Shown here: piece by piece, positions 1 to 8,800 of the stretch | How the letters are laid out: each line of letters begins with the position of its first letter | Position numbering within the stretch: position 1 is the stretch's first letter | From: Pseudoduganella buxea | Lineage (GTDB): Bacteria > Pseudomonadota > Gammaproteobacteria > Burkholderiales > Burkholderiaceae_D | Assembly (NCBI RefSeq): GCF_009720835.1 | Contig: NZ_WNKZ01000051.1 | Location: forward strand, 1-44,152 | Direction: 5' to 3' | Length of the DNA: 44,152 nucleotides | Program-made: the position numbers and the translations under genes | Notes under the pieces: model-generated | The model's database searches: none | What the model saw: only the letters and a program-made list of their open reading frames with translations | What the model was told of the DNA's origin: nothing

Positions 1-428
1 GGCACGGGCGGCGCAGCCGGGGGCGGCTCGGGCGATTGTAGCGCAGGGGCCGGTTCGGCCGCGCCGCCTTGCTCAGCAGCATCGCCATCGGCCGGGGGCA
101 TGGTGCCGCCGGATTCGGCCGGCGCGGCTGCCTGGTCGGACGACGCAGATGCCGGTTCGGGAGCGCTTTTCTTGCGCGGCGGCGGCACCGGTTCGCTCGC
201 CCGCTCGGGCACGGGTTCAGGCTCCGCCTTGGGCGCCGGGGCCGGCACCTCGATGCGCTGGGGCAGCGCCAGCCGCAACTGCGCGCTGACGGTGGCGGGC
301 GCCTGCGGCGCATCGAAGCGCATGCCGATGCGCGCCGCCAGCCAGTCGATCGTCAGGTAATGCAGGGCCACGGTGGCCGCGCCCAGCACCAGGACGCGGC
401 GATAGCGGGACAGGAAGGAAGACGTCAT
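1..428 (-). CDS. Probable DUF3108-type envelope protein, N-terminal part (cut by window edge)
   Basis: The frame is open from an ATG at 428 down to base 1 with no stop, so only about 142 N-terminal residues are visible. The protein begins MTSSFLSRYRRVLVLGAATV, a short basic start followed by a single hydrophobic segment (about residues 12-32) that looks like an uncleaved membrane anchor. A long spacer rich in Pro, Ala and Glu follows (about residues 52-142), as expected for a protein spanning the periplasm. An anchor followed by a proline-rich linker is the usual front of DUF3108 proteins in Oxalobacteraceae, but the DUF3108 domain itself would lie outside the window, so the family name is inference. 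No Shine-Dalgarno sequence precedes the ATG; a TACACT -10-like element ends only about nine bases before it, so the message may have almost no leader. The gene follows the histidine kinase that ends at 502 on the same strand. Confidence 0.6.
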   Translation of the reverse strand, partial: MTSSFLSRYRRVLVLGAATVALHYLTIDWLAARIGMRFDAPQAPATVSAQLRLALPQRIEVPAPAPKAEPEPVPERASEPVPPPRKKSAPEPASASSDQAAAPAESGGTMPPADGDAAEQGGAAEPAPALQSPEPPPAAPPV

Positions 429-501
429 GCTGCTAGTGTAACGTCTGTTGCCCCAGACTGCGCTCGCAGCCCGGGCTGGTGTGCCTGCTACCCGGCCAGG
501 C

Positions 502-1635
502 TCAAGGCAGCAGGCGGCGTGGCAGGTCGATGGTAAACGCGCAGCCCACGCCCGGGAAGTTCTCGACGGTAAGGCGGCCGTCGTCGGCGCTGATGCTCTG
601 CCGGGCAATTGCCAGTCCCAGGCCCAATCCCGACTTGTCCTCGCCGCGCTGGGTGAACGGCGAGAACATCTTCTCCGCATTGCCGCTTGGGAGCCCGCCG
701 CAATGGTCCCGCACTTCGATCAGGATGCGCTCACCTGCTACACGGGTCGTCAACGAAACCCGCGTGTGCGGACGGGTGAACTTCAAGGCATTGTTCAACA
801 CGTTTGCCAGTGCGGCAAGCAGCGCGTCGCGGTTCCCTTCCAGGCCCAGTGCCGGGTCGACCGGTGGCACCGCCAGTTCATTGCCGCGCCGGTCTGCTTC
901 CAGTTGCGCCGCTTCACGCGCTTCGTCGATAAAGGCCGCCAATGAGAATATCCGGTCCGGATCCTGCAACGTCCCCCTGCTGCGCACTTCGTCGAGCGAA
1001 TCGGCGATGAGCCGCTTCATGGCCTCGTGGCTGCGTTTCAGCACGGCGCCGGTCGCGCCCGTCATTGACAGCGCGCCTGCTTCCATCGCCTTTGCCGCCA
1101 TCATCGCGACGCTCAGCGAATTGCGCAGTTCATGCATCGTGAAGCCGAGGCGTTCGTTCACATCCGCCGACTGTTGCTTCGCGATAAACGCGTCGCGCTG
1201 GGCGCTGAATTCCGTGACGGCATCGGCGATGGCATCGTCCAGGCAACGGTTCAAGGTGCGGAATTCGTCAACGGTGAACGGCGCGTCCCGCTCGACCGCA
1301 AGGTCGGTGATGGCCTGGCAGAGATCGCCATAATCGTGTACCACCTGATCGACCGTGTAGTGCAGGGCCAGCAGTGCACTGCCATGAGCGGCCGCACTGA
1401 CTCCCATTTCCGACAATTTGGCATGATCGCCTCCGGAGGCGCCGGATATCGCCACGCCCGCGCCGGACCCCGCATCCTGTTCCGCTTCCAGTGTCCGGGT
1501 CAGTTGAGAAAGAAACATCGGGATGCCATTGCGCAACTGGCTTTCGGTGGCATTGCGCCGGGGTCGTTTTGCCACTTTGGCGGTACAACGTTTGATCAGC
1601 TCATCGGCATTATTTGCCAAGAAGTCGTGCATCAT
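502..1635 (-). CDS. Soluble sensor histidine kinase with RsbRD-like N-terminal domain
   Basis: This 377-residue kinase has no membrane segment. Residues 1-155 are helical and resemble the RsbRD N-terminal sensory domain (starting MMHDFLANNADELIKRC). The phosphoacceptor box is HELRNSL, with His168. The C-terminal ATPase domain has an N-box (NVLNNALKF), a G1 box (DHCGGL) and a G2 region (GLGLGLA), so it should be active. The frame extends upstream to 1776, but the paired ATGs at 1635 and 1632 are preceded by GTGAGG at proper spacing and the N-terminal domain starts there, so I chose 1635. No response regulator is adjacent; the nearest, at 4112, is of NarL type and normally works with HisKA_3 kinases, which this is not. 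The partner is therefore unknown. A kinase function is secure; the signal is not known. Confidence 0.88.
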   Translation of the reverse strand: MMHDFLANNADELIKRCTAKVAKRPRRNATESQLRNGIPMFLSQLTRTLEAEQDAGSGAGVAISGASGGDHAKLSEMGVSAAAHGSALLALHYTVDQVVHDYGDLCQAITDLAVERDAPFTVDEFRTLNRCLDDAIADAVTEFSAQRDAFIAKQQSADVNERLGFTMHELRNSLSVAMMAAKAMEAGALSMTGATGAVLKRSHEAMKRLIADSLDEVRSRGTLQDPDRIFSLAAFIDEAREAAQLEADRRGNELAVPPVDPALGLEGNRDALLAALANVLNNALKFTRPHTRVSLTTRVAGERILIEVRDHCGGLPSGNAEKMFSPFTQRGEDKSGLGLGLAIARQSISADDGRLTVENFPGVGCAFTIDLPRRLLP

Positions 1636-2120
1636 AGGGAGCCTCACAAGAAGGTAATCAGGAACCAGGCTAACGAGATGGAGACGCGACGATGGCTTGC
1701 CACGACGGAAAGGGGCATCAGCCATACAGGGCGGCATCGGGCGCACCCGGAACCACGGTGCGCTTCCTTGCCGCATCCGTCAACCGGTATCGGCGGGCTG
1801 GTGCGGCGGTTGCCCCACCGCCAGGCCAGGCCGATGGCGGGCACAGCCCTAAAGGTGCCCGGCGACGGCCCGAAACTCCCCACGGTTCGGCAAGCCCGAC
1901 ACGCCGGTTGCGGTCCCGGTCAGGGGACAAGGCACTCAGGGCAACAAATGTTGCGTCGAGTGGCGGAATCCTGATGTTCCATGACAACGAACCATCGGTG
2001 AGGAACCGGGCCGTTCGCTGCACCTTGAACGAACTGACAACTTTTTCGCAGTGACGCCCGGAATCTGCTACGCTAAGCGTCGCCCCACCGCCTATCCCAG
2101 CGGGACGTTAGGAGACAATG
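1636..2120. other. 485-base gap between divergent genes
   Basis: This stretch separates the minus-strand kinase from the plus-strand phaM. Frames of about 100 codons exist on both strands (for example 1692-2054 plus and 1718-2023 minus), but they are rich in Arg and Pro, lack ribosome binding sites and look like chance openings in GC-rich DNA. I see no repeat, RNA gene or terminator. The only signals I can name are the kinase ribosome binding site next to 1636 and the phaM promoter and ribosome binding site near 2066-2114. Confidence 0.5.
2066..2074 (+). promoter_or_regulatory. Candidate extended -10 promoter element of phaM
   Basis: The sequence TGCTACGCT fits an extended -10 element (TGn followed by TACGCT). 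It ends 46 bases before the phaM start codon, and I see no convincing -35 hexamer. Similar elements precede several other genes in the window. Confidence 0.35.
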
Positions 2121-2840
2121 ATGAGCACACCGCAAATGCCGAATATCCCCGGCGCCGCCGCCATGACGGACACGCTGGACTTCGTGAAAAACCTGTGGGG
2201 CAGCATGGGCGTGCCCGGCATGTCGCTGCCCGGCCTGGCCACGCCCACGCTGTCCGTGGACGACCTGGACAAGAAGATCAGCGACCTGAAGGCCGTCGAA
2301 TCGTGGCTGAACCTGAACGCGGCCATGCTGCGCAGCAGTATCCAGGCGCTGGAAGTGCAGCGCCACACGATCGCCACCTTGAAGACGATGGGCCAGACCA
2401 TGGCCGAGGCGATGCAGCAGTCGGCGCGCCAGGACAAGTCCCTGTTCGAAGCCAATCCCTACGCCGCCGCCTTCTTCCCTCAATCCGACCCCAAGGCTGC
2501 CAAGCCGGAGGCGGCGAAAACGCCGGCACCGGCACCGAAGCCGGCCGAGGACGCGAAAGCCGCCAAGCCCGACGCGGCCGCCGCCGCCGCGGCCCAGATG
2601 GCCAACCCGGCCGCGTGGTGGAATATGCTGCAGGAGCAGTTCAAGCAGGCCGTGACGTCGGCCATGGTGGCCGACCCGGCCGGCAAGGTGTCGCCGACAG
2701 CGCCGGTGCCCACGAGCCAGGACAACACGGCCGGCCAGGCCGGCGGCACGCCGGACGCCGCACTCGATGGCGACAAGGGCATCGGCGCGGCACGCCGGGC
2801 TGCGGCGGCCAAGAAGGCCGGGCCGAAGCCGAAGGAATAA
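2121..2840 (+). CDS. phaM: PhaM-type polyhydroxyalkanoate granule regulatory protein
   Basis: This 239-residue protein matches the PhaM family: an N-terminal conserved region containing DTLDFVKNLWGSMGVPG and a helical stretch (DLDKKISDLKAVESWLNLN, residues about 50-105), a low-complexity Ala/Pro/Lys linker, and a basic C-terminus rich in Ala and Lys (RRAAAAKKAGPKPKE). In Ralstonia eutropha PhaM binds the PHB granule and activates PHB synthase, and its lysine/alanine-rich tail binds the nucleoid, linking granules to DNA; the same roles are inferred here. Two ATGs lie side by side (2118 and 2121). AGGAG at 2110-2114 is three bases from the first and six from the second, so I prefer 2121. No PHB synthase or phasin gene is in the window. 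The glutathione S-transferase gene follows after 32 bases and may be cotranscribed. Confidence 0.88.
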   Translation: MSTPQMPNIPGAAAMTDTLDFVKNLWGSMGVPGMSLPGLATPTLSVDDLDKKISDLKAVESWLNLNAAMLRSSIQALEVQRHTIATLKTMGQTMAEAMQQSARQDKSLFEANPYAAAFFPQSDPKAAKPEAAKTPAPAPKPAEDAKAAKPDAAAAAAAQMANPAAWWNMLQEQFKQAVTSAMVADPAGKVSPTAPVPTSQDNTAGQAGGTPDAALDGDKGIGAARRAAAAKKAGPKPKE

Positions 2841-2872
2841 ACCGCAACAGACACTCGCACGGGAGGTTCGCC

Positions 2873-3532
2873 ATGGCGCTGCTGCTGTACGGCCATCCAT
2901 TTTCCTCGTACACGCAGAAGGTGCTGGTCGCGCTGTACGAAAACGCCACGCCTCACGAATTTCGCAGCCTGGCACCGGAGTATCCGCAGCATGGGGCCGA
3001 ATGGCTGCAACGCTGGCCGCTGCGCACGTTTCCCCTGCTGGTGGACGGCGGGCGCGATGTGGTGGAAGCGTCCATCATCATCGAATACCTGCAACTGACG
3101 GCGCCGGGCCCCGTGCGCCTGCTGCCGGCCGACCCGATGGCGGCACTCGACGTGCGTTTTCTCGACCGCTTCTTCGACCTGCACGTCATGGCGCCGATGC
3201 AGGAGGCGGTGGCCGGTGCGCTGACGCGCGATGCGGACAAGCAGCGCGAGGCCATGGCCTGCGCCGTCGAGAAACTGGACCGGGCCTACGCGTGGATCGA
3301 CGGCCACCTGGCCGGGCGCGAATGGGCTGCCGGCGACGCTTTCACCCTGGCCGATTGTGCCGCCGCGCCGGCGCTGTTCTACGCCGACTGGACTCATCCC
3401 ATCGCCGAACGGCATGCCGCCTTGCGCACCTACCGCGCCCGGCTGCTGGCAAGGCCGTCGTTCGCCCGCGCGGTCGATGAAGCACGGCCCTACCGCGAGC
3501 TGTTCCCGCTGGGGGCGCCCGACCGGGATTGA
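2873..3532 (+). CDS. Glutathione S-transferase family protein
   Basis: The 219-residue product has the two-domain GST layout. The thioredoxin-like N-terminal domain (residues 1-80) begins LLLYGHPFSSYTQKVLVAL and contains the cis-Pro segment TFPLLVDG and the glutathione-binding ES-like turn VVEASIIIEYL. The helical C-terminal domain contains AGDAFTLADCAAAPALF, the usual N-capping box and hydrophobic staple region. The likely role is cytosolic glutathione conjugation or a related thiol reaction; the substrate cannot be told from sequence. Ser11/Ser12 lie where the catalytic Ser or Cys of several bacterial classes sits. GGGAGG at 2861-2866 sets the start at 2873; the same frame is open further upstream, but that part overlaps phaM and is noncoding. 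It ends convergently against the cupin gene. Confidence 0.9.
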   Translation: MALLLYGHPFSSYTQKVLVALYENATPHEFRSLAPEYPQHGAEWLQRWPLRTFPLLVDGGRDVVEASIIIEYLQLTAPGPVRLLPADPMAALDVRFLDRFFDLHVMAPMQEAVAGALTRDADKQREAMACAVEKLDRAYAWIDGHLAGREWAAGDAFTLADCAAAPALFYADWTHPIAERHAALRTYRARLLARPSFARAVDEARPYRELFPLGAPDRD

Positions 3533-3557
3533 CCGGGCGCGCGCTTACGACACCGGC

Positions 3558-3980
3558 TTACTTGTCGAGAATGACGATCGGCTGGTTCTTCTCCACCACG
3601 TAGGTTGCCAGTTCGGAGCAGACCTCCGCGCCCGTATTCTTCGCCGAGTGCACGGCACCGGCGGGAATGTAGAGCGATTCGCCGGCCTTCAGGCGGATGA
3701 TCTTGCCGTCCATTTCATAGTCGATCGAACCATTGAGCACATAGGCGATTTCCGCGCCCGGGTGCGAGTGCTTCGGGAACGAGGCGCCCGGCTTGAAGTC
3801 GACGCGCACCTGGATGGCTTCGCGCTTGCTGTCGAATTCGCTGCGCACGGTTTCCGTGCGGGCGATGCCTTTCGCGTCGAATTTCGCGCGCGGCAAGGTG
3901 GCGGCCGATTGCGCCATGACGGGCACGGCGACGAATGCCAGCGACAGCGCGGCGGCGGTGATGCGAAGAGTGGATTTCAT
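3558..3980 (-). CDS. Secreted cupin-domain protein
   Basis: The 140-residue precursor starts with a clear Sec signal peptide (MKSTLRITAAALSLAFVAVP, cleavage probably after VMAQ or VMAQSA). The rest is one cupin barrel of the small cupin_2 type. Metal ligands are visible: His71 and His73 in KHSHPGAEIAYV, Glu77, and His111 in PAGAVHSAKN. It should be a periplasmic metal-binding cupin; whether it is an enzyme or a binding protein is unknown. The start at 3980 is supported by AGGAG eight bases upstream. The frame continues upstream but without a ribosome binding site. It is divergent from the NarL-type regulator gene at 4112. Confidence 0.88.
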   Translation of the reverse strand: MKSTLRITAAALSLAFVAVPVMAQSAATLPRAKFDAKGIARTETVRSEFDSKREAIQVRVDFKPGASFPKHSHPGAEIAYVLNGSIDYEMDGKIIRLKAGESLYIPAGAVHSAKNTGAEVCSELATYVVEKNQPIVILDK

Positions 3981-4111
3981 TGGTTTCTCCTGTGTTGGTG
4001 GCTCGATGCCAAAAGTCCTGCAAATATCGATAACGGACAACCGGTAGTGTCGATTGCGCCGCTTACTTCGTTTACACTGCGCGTTTTGCGTCCTACCCCG
4101 GAGTCCATGCC

Positions 4112-4756
4112 GTGAGCAGCACCGAACCGCCAAGCAGCAAGCCCATTCGCCTCCTCCTCGTCGACGACCATCCGATGATCCTGGCGGGCCTGGCCGATAC
4201 CATTGCCAGCCAGCCCGGCATGGAGGTGGTTGGCGAGCTCGAAGACGGCGCCGGCGTTGCCGAAGCCTTTCGCACGCTGCGTCCGGACATCACGATCATG
4301 GACATCGCCATGCCCGTCGTGGACGGGCTGCAGGCGCTGGCGGCCCTGCGCCGGCTGGACGGCGAAGCGCGCGTGGTCATGCTGACGACCCTGCAGGGCG
4401 ACCACCAGATGCGGCGCGCCATCGAACTGGGCGCGGCCGGCTTCCTGATGAAGCACAGCCTGCGCAAGGACCTGATCGATGCCATCCTCGCCGTGCATGC
4501 GGGGCGGCGATGGATTCCCGCCGACGTGGCCCGCACCCTGGTCGAGCACCTGGGCCAGCCCAGGCTGAGCGAGCGCGAGGTGGAGGTGCTGCGCAGCGCC
4601 GCCGCCGGCAACGGCAACAAGCAGATCGGCGTCCACCTGGGTATCGCCGAGGACACCGTCAAGGCCCATATCCGCACGATCCTGGCCAAGCTCGATGCCC
4701 AGGACCGCACCCACGCCGTTGCCATCGCGGCGAAGCGGGGCATCATCACGCTGTAA
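4112..4756 (+). CDS. NarL/LuxR-family response regulator
   Basis: This 214-residue protein has an N-terminal receiver domain and a C-terminal LuxR-type helix-turn-helix. Receiver residues are intact: acidic pair Asp18/Asp19 in LLLVDDHP, phosphoacceptor Asp64 in TIMDIAMP, the conserved Thr in MLTTLQG and Lys114 in GFLMKHS. The HTH spans about residues 150-205 (LSEREVEVLRSAAAGNGNKQ...). The start is a GTG at 4112 with GGAG at 4100-4103; the nearby ATG at 4107 is out of frame and stops at once. Such regulators are phosphorylated by HisKA_3 kinases. The kinase of that type at 5847-8933, just beyond the hydrolase gene, is the natural candidate partner, although it is on the other strand. The pairing is inference. 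Confidence 0.92.
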   Translation: MSSTEPPSSKPIRLLLVDDHPMILAGLADTIASQPGMEVVGELEDGAGVAEAFRTLRPDITIMDIAMPVVDGLQALAALRRLDGEARVVMLTTLQGDHQMRRAIELGAAGFLMKHSLRKDLIDAILAVHAGRRWIPADVARTLVEHLGQPRLSEREVEVLRSAAAGNGNKQIGVHLGIAEDTVKAHIRTILAKLDAQDRTHAVAIAAKRGIITL

Positions 4757-4771
4757 CGCCGGCGGGCCGGA

Positions 4772-5722
4772 TCAGCCCTTCAGGAACGCCAGCAGGTCGC
4801 TGTTGACGCGGTCCTTGTGGGTGTCCGTCAGGCCGTGCGGCGCGCCCGGATACACCAGCAGCCTGGCATGCTTGACGATGGCCGCGGCGGCGCGTCCGGA
4901 AGCGTCGATCGGCACGATCTGGTCGTCGTCGCCGTGGATGATCAGGGTCGGCTTGTCGAACTTCTTCAGGTCGGCGCGGAAGTCCGTTTCGGAAAACGCC
5001 TTGATCGAGTCGTAGGTGTTCTTGTGGCCGGCCATCATGCCCTGCATCCACCAGCCGTCGATCAGGCCCTGCGACACTTTCGCGCCGGGGCGGTTGAAAC
5101 CGAAGAACGGGCCGGCCGCGATGTCCTTGTAGAGCTGCGAGCGGTTGGCGATCGAACCGGCGCGGATGCCGTCGAACACCTCGCGCGGCAGGCCGCCCGG
5201 GTTGTCCGCCGTCTTGAGCATCAGCGGCGGCACGGCCGACACCAGCACCAGGCCGGCCGTGCGTTTCGTGCCGTGGCGGCCGACATAGCGCGCCACTTCA
5301 CCGCCGCCGGTGGAAAAGCCCACCAGGACCGCGTTCTTCAGGTCCAGCGCTTCGATCAGCTGGGCCAGATCGTCGGCGTAGTGGTCCATGTCGTTGCCGT
5401 CCCAGGGCTGGCTGGAGCGGCCATGGCCACGGCGGTCGTGGGCGATGCAGCGGTAGCCTTGGTCGGCCAGGAAGATCATCTGCGATTCCCAGCTGTCCGA
5501 ATTCAGGGGCCAGCCATGGCTGAAGACGACCGGCTTGCCGTCGCGCGGCCCCCAGTCCTTGTAGTACAGGGTGACGCCGTCGCGCGTCGTCAGGTTGGCG
5601 ATCGGACGTGCCGGGCGCGCTGACGCGGCGCCGGCGCCGAGCGGCACGGCGGCGGCGGCCACGGTGGCGGCGCCCAGCAGTACATTGCGGCGGCGCTGGT
5701 CCGGATTGCTGGCTTGGGTCAT
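4772..5722 (-). CDS. Tat-exported alpha/beta hydrolase (non-haem haloperoxidase-like)
   Basis: The 316-residue protein begins with a twin-arginine type signal (QRRRNVLLGAATVAAAAVPL, residues 9-28). The mature part has the alpha/beta hydrolase fold of the cofactor-free haloperoxidase/perhydrolase group: oxyanion segment SHGWPLNSDSW, nucleophile elbow VGFSTGGGEVARY with Ser137, acid in HGDDDQIVP (about Asp265-267) and His296 in GAPHGL. The family includes esterases that form peracids in vitro; the natural substrate is not predictable. The start at 5722 has GAGGAAAGC in front and places the RR motif properly; the longer frame to 5806 is less likely. It lies downstream of the propeller histidine kinase on the same strand and convergent with the response regulator, so it may be one of their targets. 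Confidence 0.9.
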   Translation of the reverse strand: MTQASNPDQRRRNVLLGAATVAAAAVPLGAGAASARPARPIANLTTRDGVTLYYKDWGPRDGKPVVFSHGWPLNSDSWESQMIFLADQGYRCIAHDRRGHGRSSQPWDGNDMDHYADDLAQLIEALDLKNAVLVGFSTGGGEVARYVGRHGTKRTAGLVLVSAVPPLMLKTADNPGGLPREVFDGIRAGSIANRSQLYKDIAAGPFFGFNRPGAKVSQGLIDGWWMQGMMAGHKNTYDSIKAFSETDFRADLKKFDKPTLIIHGDDDQIVPIDASGRAAAAIVKHARLLVYPGAPHGLTDTHKDRVNSDLLAFLKG

Positions 5723-5822
5723 GCTTTCCTCGTCTAGGGTCAATGGCGTTCGTGTTGAACAGGTGGGCCACAGCGTAACGGGGAACGCCGTGGCCGCCAT
5801 CGTCACGAGGAGTGCGGCGGTG

Positions 5823-5840
5823 CTAGCTCGTTCGAGCTAG
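5823..5840. promoter_or_regulatory. Inverted repeat upstream of the hydrolase gene
   Basis: CTAGCTCG and CGAGCTAG form perfect 8-base arms around TT. The site lies seven bases beyond the kinase stop codon and about 100 bases upstream of the hydrolase start. It could be an operator for the hydrolase or part of the kinase transcript end. There is no T-run, so it is not a standard terminator. Confidence 0.4.
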
Positions 5841-5846
5841 GGGAAG

Positions 5847-8800
5847 CTATGCCGCTTCGGCATGGGGCCGGCGGCGCTGGCGCAGCCGCAGGAACAGGGC
5901 CGCCGTGCGGCGGCCGGGATAGGCCCGCTCGGCCGGAATATCGAGCTGCATGACCGTGCCCTGGCCGGGTGTCGAGAGCAGGGTGCAGGTCGCGCCGATG
6001 GCCCTGGCGCGCTCGCCGATGCCGACGATGCCGTAGTGCTTGCGCTGCTGTGCCTTGTCGCCGGCGGCCGCCATGCCGCAGCCGTCGTCGCGCACCAGCA
6101 CGGCCAGGCCGTCGGGGCGGTAGTCGATCACCAGTTCCACCCGGCCCGCCCGCGCATGGCGCGCGGCGTTGAACAGCGCTTCGCGCGCGATGACCCGCAC
6201 TTCGTCGCGCACGCGGGGGCACAGCAGGCGCGGCTTGCCGTTCACGGTGGCCGTGAAGCGCTGCTGCAGCAGCACGCTGCCGAACTGGCTGAGCGCCTCG
6301 CTCAGTTCCTCGGGCTCCTGGGCGGTGCGCAGGTCGGCGATGCAGTCGCGCCCTTCGGCCATCAGTTCGTCGGCCAGTTCCAGGGTCTGCTCGATCCTGT
6401 CCCGTTCCTCGGCACCGAGCGGCAGGCGGCGGGCCTGCTGCTCGAACAGCATGATCAGGCCCTGCACGCTTTGCAGCAGCGTGTCGTGCAGGCCGCGGGC
6501 GATGCGTTCGCGCTCGGCCAAGCGCTCCTTCATCCGGTCGCGCATATGCGCCGTCAGCCGCCGCACGCGCAGCAGGTACAGCGCGGCCAGCAGCACGCCA
6601 CCGAGCAGCACGGCCAGGGCCGTGAACCATCCCGTCTCGACGAAACGCGGCGGCACCTCCAGCGCCATCGTGGCGCCCGATTCGTTCCACACGCCGTCCT
6701 CGTTGGCGGCGATGACGCGGAAGCGATAGGCGCCTGGAGGCAGGTTGGTGTACACCGCCTCGCGGCGCGTGCCGGCTTCCTGCCAGCGCTGGTCGAAGCC
6801 CTCAAGCCGGTAGCGAAAGCGCACTCGTTCGGGAATGGCCAGGCCGAGTGCCGTATAGGCGATACGCAGGTCGCGCTCGCCGATGGGCAGGCGCACGCTG
6901 GCCTGGGCGGGAAAATCGAGCTCGCCCGCATGCAGCGAAAGCACCTGCACGGGCGGCGCCAGGGCATTGCGCGACAAGGCAGCCGGATCGAGGCTGGCCA
7001 CTTCGCTGGCGGTGGCGAACCACAAGCGCCCGTCGCTTCCCTGCGCCATCGACGGCAAGGGGCGCAACTGCTCGGCGCTGCCCACCAGGCCATCGAGAGC
7101 ATCGAAGCGTTCCAGCGGCAGCTGCCATCCGGGCTCGCGCAGCAGGCGTTCGACATGCGCTGCATCGATGCGGCTGATGCCGTCTGAGCCGTACAGCCAC
7201 AGCTCGCCCGTGCGGGTGCGGACCAGGCCGGAGATGCCGCGCAGGCGCTGCCCACCGGCCGCGCCGACGCCGTGCCAGCGGGCGCCGTCGTACCAGGCCA
7301 GCCCGTCCTGGCCACCGGCCCACAGGCGCGCGCCGTCCACCAGCAGTACCTGCACGTTGCCCAGGCGCAGACCGTCGGCCTCGCCGAAGACCCGTACGCG
7401 CCCGTCCCCGATCATGGCGATCCGGTTGCGATCGAAACCGCCCCACACCCGCCCGGCCGCATCCGTCGTCAGCGACAAGGCCAGGCCGTCCGGCATGCCG
7501 GGCAGGCCGCCATCCTTGTGCCACGTGCCATCCTCGATCCGGAACAAGCCGCGGCGCGAGATCGACGCCCACATGCGGCCCTTGCCGTCGATCGTCATGG
7601 CCTGCGCGGCATTGCCGGCCAGCTCCGGTGGGTGCGGCAGCCGGGTTACCCTGCCAGCTGCATTGCGGTGCCAGCGTTCGGTGGCGCCGGCCAGCCACAG
7701 GCCGCCGTCGGCGGCGCGGCAGGCGGCCGTGAGGTCCAGTCGACCCAGCGTCTGCCGCAGGCCTGCGCTATCGTATCTTCCCAGGGGCCGGCGCTGGTCG
7801 CCGATGATGACGCCTTCGTGGCCGTCGACCACGATACCGGGCCGGTCGAACGCGGTATCGACGGGCACCGCCTGCAGGCGCGTACGCCGCAGGCGGTCCA
7901 GGCCGGCCGACGTGCCGATCCACAGGTTGCCCTCGCGGTCCTCGAATGCCGTCTGCGGCAAGGGCCCGCTCATGCCGTGCGCCCGGGTCAGCTGCTGCGC
8001 GTTCGCGGCGCTGCCGGTGTACGGGGCCTGGCGGCGTTCCAGCGCGTCCAGCTTCAGGACCCACATGGTGCCGGTGCGATCGAACAGGGCGCCGTTGCCG
8101 CCCAGTTCCGCGCGCGGACGTGGGTTGCCGGCTGGCGCGGCGGGGAGCACACGGTATTGCTTGTCGATGCCGTCCGAGCCCCACAGCGTGCCATCCGGCG
8201 CTTCGGCCATCGCCATCAGGTCGATATGGGGCCAGGCACGCCGGTAGCGGGCCTGGCCGGGATCGCGAAAGTAGATGCCGCCCTGGACCGACACCCACTG
8301 GCGGCCGTCGCGGCCGAACAGGATCTGCCGCGTCGCCGTTTCCGGCAGCCCTTCGGCCTTGCCGATGCGGCGGAAGACCGTCGCGCCGGGGGCCAGGTAA
8401 CCCAGGCCGGTACTGGTGGCCACCCACACGCCGCCGTCCGGCCCTTCCGTCATCGTCATCACGGAGCCCCGCGGCAGGCCGTCCGCTTCCGTGAACAGCT
8501 GCCTGCGCCCGGCCGAGAAGACACTGATGCCGCCGAAGCGCCCGCCCACCCACAGGCGCCCGTCGCGCGTGGTCAGCAGTCCCAGGGTATTGTTCGCGTG
8601 GAGGCGGTGGCCCTGCACGCTGTCCATGCGCTGAAAGTCGACGCCGTCGAAGCGGAACAGGCCGTGGGGAGAGCTGATCCACAGCCAGCCGTCCCGGGTT
8701 TGCGTGAACTGGACGACGTCGGCGGGCGCGCCGCGCTGGCCGTTCCACGAAGTATGGGCATAGCCGGACAGCGCGGGGGTGCCGGCAAGGGCCGTGAACG

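Noticed and set aside
502..1776. Longer N-terminus for the first histidine kinase
   Set aside because: The extra 47 residues have no domain character, and the ribosome binding site and conserved N-terminal domain both point to 1635.
1692..2054. Frames of about 100-120 codons on both strands in the gap before phaM
   Set aside because: No ribosome binding site, no recognisable similarity, biased Arg/Pro content and overlap of the opposing frames.
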